Origin: Lysobacteraceae bacterium
Lineage (GTDB): Bacteria > Pseudomonadota > Gammaproteobacteria > Xanthomonadales > Rhodanobacteraceae
Assembly: GCA_018971925.1 (NCBI GenBank)
Contig: JAGWZT010000059.1
Location: forward strand, 1-9,080
Direction: 5' to 3'
DNA length: 9,080 nt
Under the pieces are notes generated by a model that saw only the letters and a program-made list of their open reading frames with translations, was not told the origin of the DNA and did not search any database. Positions 6,072-9,080 of the stretch are shown here, in pieces. Within the stretch, counting starts at the first letter, position 1; every line of letters begins with the position of its first letter. The position numbers and the translations under genes are program-made.

Positions 6072-6695
6072 CTACCTCATCCTGCATGCCTCTGTTTGCT
6101 CAGCCATCTCCAGGGCGTCATCCACTTCGATGCCGAGGCAGCGCACCGTACTTTCCAGCTTCGCATGTCCAGGCAGCAGTTGTACGGCGCGGAGATTCTT
6201 GGTGCGCCGGTAAATCAGTGAGGCTTTCGTGCGGCGCATCGAGTGGGTCCCGTACATGGCGGGATCCAGTCCTATTCCGGCCACCCAGCGGCGGACGATC
6301 CGTGCATACTCCCGCGTCGACAGGTGCAACGACATATGGATCCGGTTCGGGAACAGGAATGCCCCTGAGCTCGGATGCGTCGCCTCAATCCATGCATGGA
6401 CCGATTCGCGTGTCGGCTCGGTGATCTCGAACTGCACAGGGCGTTTCGTCTTCTGCTGCGTGACAATGCCGCGCGGGGCGACCTGATCGCCGTGGGCGAC
6501 GTCCAGCACCCGAAGCTTCACGAGATCGCAGGCGCGGAGTTTCGAATCGATAGCGAGATTGAAGAGGGCGGGGTCCCGGGTGCTGTGTCGCAGTCGCAAG
6601 CGGATCCTGATCGCCCAGATGTCGCGCAACCTCAAGGGCGCCTTTTGGCCGACGAGCTTGCCTTTGTTCCAGGGTTGTCGTTGCTGGGTCTTCAT
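6072..6695 (-). CDS. Small tyrosine recombinase, nucleophile Tyr replaced by Cys
   Basis: A 207-residue catalytic-domain-only tyrosine recombinase (phage integrase superfamily). These enzymes cut and rejoin DNA at specific sites through a tyrosine-DNA bond. Catalytic features are R54 in SKLRACDLVKLR, a lysine in QQKTKRPVQFEI (81-92), H151 and R154 in GTHSMRRTKASL, and H177 in PGHAKLEST. Members of this family continue VRYLGIEVDDALE; here it reads VRCLGIEVDDALE, so the nucleophile position is C186 (codon at 6138-6140, TGC instead of TAC). A proline (P175) also replaces the usual leucine before GH. The start ATG has AGGAGA 5 nt upstream. The frame is intact, but the protein is probably inactive and the gene may be starting to decay. 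Residues after TE at 201-202 differ from the family ending I recall. Confidence 0.88.
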   Translation of the reverse strand: MKTQQRQPWNKGKLVGQKAPLRLRDIWAIRIRLRLRHSTRDPALFNLAIDSKLRACDLVKLRVLDVAHGDQVAPRGIVTQQKTKRPVQFEITEPTRESVHAWIEATHPSSGAFLFPNRIHMSLHLSTREYARIVRRWVAGIGLDPAMYGTHSMRRTKASLIYRRTKNLRAVQLLPGHAKLESTVRCLGIEVDDALEMAEQTEACRMR

Positions 6696-6734
6696 CGAAG
6701 TCTCCTGTCGGGGCTTCGATGGTGCGCCGCCGAG

Positions 6735-6770
6735 CCATATGTTGGCGCGAAGGCATAAACGCGATGTTTA
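6735..6770 (-). promoter_or_regulatory. Recombinase leader: shared motif and inverted repeat
   Basis: The motif CCATATGTTGGCGCG (6735-6749) and a perfect small inverted repeat, TAAAC-gcgat-GTTTA (6756-6770), lie 40 to 75 bp upstream of the recombinase start. They may be a recombinase binding site or an autoregulatory operator. The motif recurs with one change at 917-931. Only the sequence features are seen; the role is inferred from position. Confidence 0.35.
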
Positions 6771-7529
6771 CACGGAGCCCAAGCGGGCGAAGTTCGGCCC
6801 GGAGCTGCCTCTCGGGACTGTGGATCGGACGGCAGCTTGAAGGTCCACACCAGACCGCGGCAATTAATCTGCCTACCGCACGCGCATCGAGTTTGGTTCT
6901 GACTGCATCCAACCACAACGTCGCCACGATTGTCCCAAGGACAACCAAAGTCTTCATCGGTGGGGCGCTGTAGGAGCTGGATCCAACCGCTCCTGTGGAA
7001 CCACGTCGGTCATTCCTTCATTCGAGTTGCTCGGCCCGAACTCACGCGGCTGTCAAAATTTGTTTCGCGCAAACGAATCGTGCTGCGGATCACATGTCTT
7101 GGGGTTGATGCGGTTGCGTGAAGCGGCGTAGCTTCGATGCTTCCGCAGCGGAACGCTTCAAGAGGGGCTGTCGATGTCCGCACGTGTCGCATTCGTGTCC
7201 GTCGTCGTGGCCACGCGGTATTTACCTAGGGGGCGGCATGCGGCGTGGCCGGGTCTTGCAGTCACAGCAACTCCCGCACGCGCGAGGAAGACGAGAGACC
7301 CGGGTTCTCGACGTTTGCCACCAATTTGTTTGATTGTTCGCGGATTTCGGCGGGGCCTGCCTAGCCTCAGACCGCGGCAACTGAAGTGCTGACCATCTTC
7401 GGCGCGCGACAAACCGATCGCGACGTGTGAAATAGAGGGAGACCTTCGAAGCCAGATCGTTTTCGAAAGAAAACTCGTTCACCGGGGAGGCGAACTAGCA
7501 GGGGTATCGGTACGTTGTAAGGGAGCGCA

Positions 7530-8087
7530 ATGAACAGGGGGCATCGCAATTTCAAAAGCGCACACAAGCGCGTCGTGTTAGCGCGGCTTCAAGCGCACGA
7601 GGAATTGCAACCTAGGGATACCCGAGGGTTCGGTCGATCGCGGCCGCCCCGCTCACACGAACGGCCAATTGCCGCGAAGATCGCGCCAACGCTCGTCGCC
7701 GTTGCATTCTCCGAGCGCTCACACATAGCACGACCGCTCGCCAACGATCGCATGCATTCACCGGTAGGCGAAGTGTCCTCCAACCCCACCGGCGTGATGA
7801 TTCAGCGCGGTTCCGGTGAGCAGTTGCGGGTGGGCATGGGCGAGTATGGGAACCATGGCAAAGCCCGTGAGCCATCCTCGGCGAAGACATGGGCCAGGAC
7901 ACGACAGCGTCGACCATTATCGATTGCGGCGGGGGTCATGTCGATGCACTGCTGGTGGAAAGGGCGCGTTTTCACCCGTCAAGCCCATCCACTACGTCGC
8001 TTCCGCGCCAGCCGGCGTCCACCCCACCCCTACACCCTCTCATGTGGCGTATTTGTTGCACGCATTAATCTGATGCGGAGTGTGTAG
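7530..8087 (+). CDS. Doubtful hypothetical protein, 185 residues
   Basis: This is the longest open frame in the gene-poor region. AGGGAG lies 5 nt before the ATG, which is the main reason to list it. The product is rich in Arg, Pro, Ser and His, has no hydrophobic core, signal peptide or motif I recognise, and codon third positions show no clear bias. Opposite frames of similar openness overlap it, as is common in high-GC non-coding DNA. It is more likely a chance frame than a gene, and it ends about 100 bp before the secreted protein gene. Confidence 0.15.
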   Translation: MNRGHRNFKSAHKRVVLARLQAHEELQPRDTRGFGRSRPPRSHERPIAAKIAPTLVAVAFSERSHIARPLANDRMHSPVGEVSSNPTGVMIQRGSGEQLRVGMGEYGNHGKAREPSSAKTWARTRQRRPLSIAAGVMSMHCWWKGRVFTRQAHPLRRFRASRRPPHPYTLSCGVFVARINLMRSV

Positions 8088-8127
8088 CCAATTGAAAGAT
8101 GAGTTCTCTTATCTTCGATGCAAACGG

Positions 8128-8153
8128 GCCACGCCCGCGAAAGAGCGCGTGGC
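8128..8153. repeat. Inverted repeat upstream of the secreted protein gene
   Basis: GCCACGC (8128-8134) and GCGTGGC (8147-8153) are perfect complements with a 12-nt loop, ending 35 bp before the start codon at 8189. It may be a leader hairpin or an operator. I see no clear sigma70 promoter around it. Confidence 0.35.
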
Positions 8154-8188
8154 AAACATAACGGGTACGAACAAAAGGGGGAATCTGT

Positions 8189-9080
8189 ATGAAATCAACA
8201 AAGCGCGGTGTTGTGTTGGGAGCACTCGCAATGGCCATTTGCTCGGCTTTTAGTTCGCCAACAGCGTTGGCAAATCCACAACGAACCTTTCCTGTCGTTT
8301 TCGGACAGCCAATCGTACTGAACGCAGGCGACTCAGCAGTTATCTCAATGGTATTGACATCTGGCGACCCGAACGAAGACGGCGAGGGCGAAGGCGTTTT
8401 TATGACCGGCTCGGGAGGAGCAGGAGCCGCAAGCTGTACAACGCAGCTGCTGAGCTTCAACACCCCCGTTGTGCTGGATTGTGGCCCCGTCCCAGCTGGC
8501 GAGCAATGGACTTTGATGTCAGGTCCCATCGGAGGGCTCGATGGAGACGAAGTCCTTGCAGGAACTGCGCAGGTGAACACACCCAACGCGGTTAGGAAAA
8601 GTCAGTCGGAGGTTGATGCCTTGGAAAAAGAGGCACACAGTGACGACCTGCTTGCCCAAATGTACGAATCTCTCAACTTTGTTTGTCAATCAGGGCCAGC
8701 AACCCAAGTTCTCTGTTTAATCACTCACCAAAACTATCAGCGTCTGGCCGGATTGTTTAGAGCCAACGCATATATGCTTGCAGCGATAGCTGCTGATCCA
8801 CCTGATGCTAACTTCACCCAGATAGTCCAACCAGTGTCACAGTATTATCCTCCAATGGTATTTCCAAGCGAAATACCTCAAAATGTTGCAAATGACATCA
8901 ATGCGCTGTATATGAACTACCAACTGCAAACAGGACTTGCGTTTGCTGCATACACCTCATTGAATCGCGCGTCTGGCGCACTGCAGGCCGGCATGACCGA
9001 CTGGCAAAAAGCGCAAGTTGCCGCAGCTGCAAAGTATAGTTATCAACTCGGTGAGGTCCTTAAGCTTGAGCCTAGCCTTA
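8189..9080 (+). CDS. Secreted protein of unknown function, N-terminal part
   Basis: The first 297 residues of a protein that is still open at the window end. The ATG at 8189 has AGGGGGA about 6 nt upstream. Residues 1-28 form a signal peptide (basic MKSTKR, hydrophobic VVLGALAMAICSAF, then SSPTALA before the likely cut), so it should be exported. The mature part starts with a beta-rich domain (about 33-130) containing an acidic, glycine-rich loop (DPNEDGEGEG, 60-69) and cysteines C83 and C98. A mainly helical part follows, with C166 and C176 and many Gln, Ala and Tyr. The four mature cysteines could form two disulfides. I recognise no family. The gene is near 50% GC, well below the rest of the window, which suggests recent transfer or atypical origin. 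Confidence 0.85.
   Translation, partial: MKSTKRGVVLGALAMAICSAFSSPTALANPQRTFPVVFGQPIVLNAGDSAVISMVLTSGDPNEDGEGEGVFMTGSGGAGAASCTTQLLSFNTPVVLDCGPVPAGEQWTLMSGPIGGLDGDEVLAGTAQVNTPNAVRKSQSEVDALEKEAHSDDLLAQMYESLNFVCQSGPATQVLCLITHQNYQRLAGLFRANAYMLAAIAADPPDANFTQIVQPVSQYYPPMVFPSEIPQNVANDINALYMNYQLQTGLAFAAYTSLNRASGALQAGMTDWQKAQVAAAAKYSYQLGEVLKLEPSL

Larger units (their letters stand above)
6696..8188. other. 1.5 kb gene-poor region
   Basis: No gene here matches a family I know. Next to the recombinase start are the 15-bp motif shared with 917 and a small inverted repeat (6756-6770). Beyond about 7000 the sequence changes texture, with short frames open on both strands, many arginine, proline and serine codons and no steady codon bias, as in non-coding or decayed accessory DNA. 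Two frames have passable ribosome binding sites (7174-7392 and 7530-8087); only the longer one is listed, at low confidence. No tRNA, CRISPR array or insertion sequence ends were seen. Confidence 0.5.

Noticed and set aside
6385..6957. Minus-strand frame starting with a hydrophobic run (MKTLVVLGTIVATLWLDA)
   Set aside because: It looks like a signal or membrane segment at first, but no ribosome binding site precedes it and the rest overlaps the recombinase gene in another frame with shadow-like composition.
7174..7392. 72-codon frame with AGAGG before the ATG
   Set aside because: The spacing is only passable, the product is Arg/Pro-rich without motif, and an opposite frame is equally open; not enough to call a gene.
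8065..8586. 173-codon minus-strand open frame near the right edge
   Set aside because: It overlaps antisense the signal-peptide gene at 8189, which has a strong ribosome binding site and runs open for 297 codons; the antisense product has no signal or motif.
1..9080. CRISPR arrays, tRNA genes and insertion sequence ends
   Set aside because: No regularly spaced repeats, no cloverleaf with a TTCGA arm, and no paired terminal repeats with a transposase were found by reading.

Overview
The window is about 60% GC or higher by eye over most of its length. It carries proteobacterial gene families: bufferin with a DUF692 enzyme, a NadM-Nudix fusion, and a small tyrosine recombinase. A Pseudomonadota chromosome is likely, perhaps Xanthomonadales or Burkholderiales, but no rRNA, tRNA or housekeeping marker fixes the taxon.

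Left edge (1-585, minus strand): a bufferin operon for copper stress. bufA1 encodes a secreted precursor with four core cysteines and an unusually methionine-rich stretch. It is followed after 10 bp by the start of bufB, the DUF692 multinuclear-iron modifying enzyme, which runs off the window. About 650 bp without a convincing gene lie upstream, with two small inverted repeats that could belong to the bufA1 control region.

Centre left (1157-4450, plus strand): a compact four-gene operon around NAD metabolism. It encodes an NMN adenylyltransferase/Nudix fusion, a 37-residue small protein preceded by a strong ribosome binding site, a soluble SPFH/band-7 scaffold with a long coiled coil, and a divergent NAD kinase-like protein translationally coupled to the SPFH gene. 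Two hairpins with the same ATAGA loop stand before the first and second cistrons. I regard this as the best candidate for an undescribed functional system: an NAD(P)-making and NAD-metabolite-cleaning module that may be organised on an SPFH assembly.

Centre right (4451-6695): about 590 bp with only a possible gene remnant, then a class I SAM-dependent methyltransferase (TTG start preferred), then a convergent small tyrosine recombinase. Its expected nucleophile tyrosine is a cysteine, so it is probably inactive. A 15-bp near-repeat upstream of the recombinase recurs in the same orientation at 917. The pair brackets the NAD operon, methyltransferase and recombinase, so this may once have been a mobile 5.8 kb segment.

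Right edge (6696-9080): about 1.5 kb poor in genes, then the start of a secreted protein of unknown function. Its gene is clearly richer in A+T than the rest and is cut by the window end.
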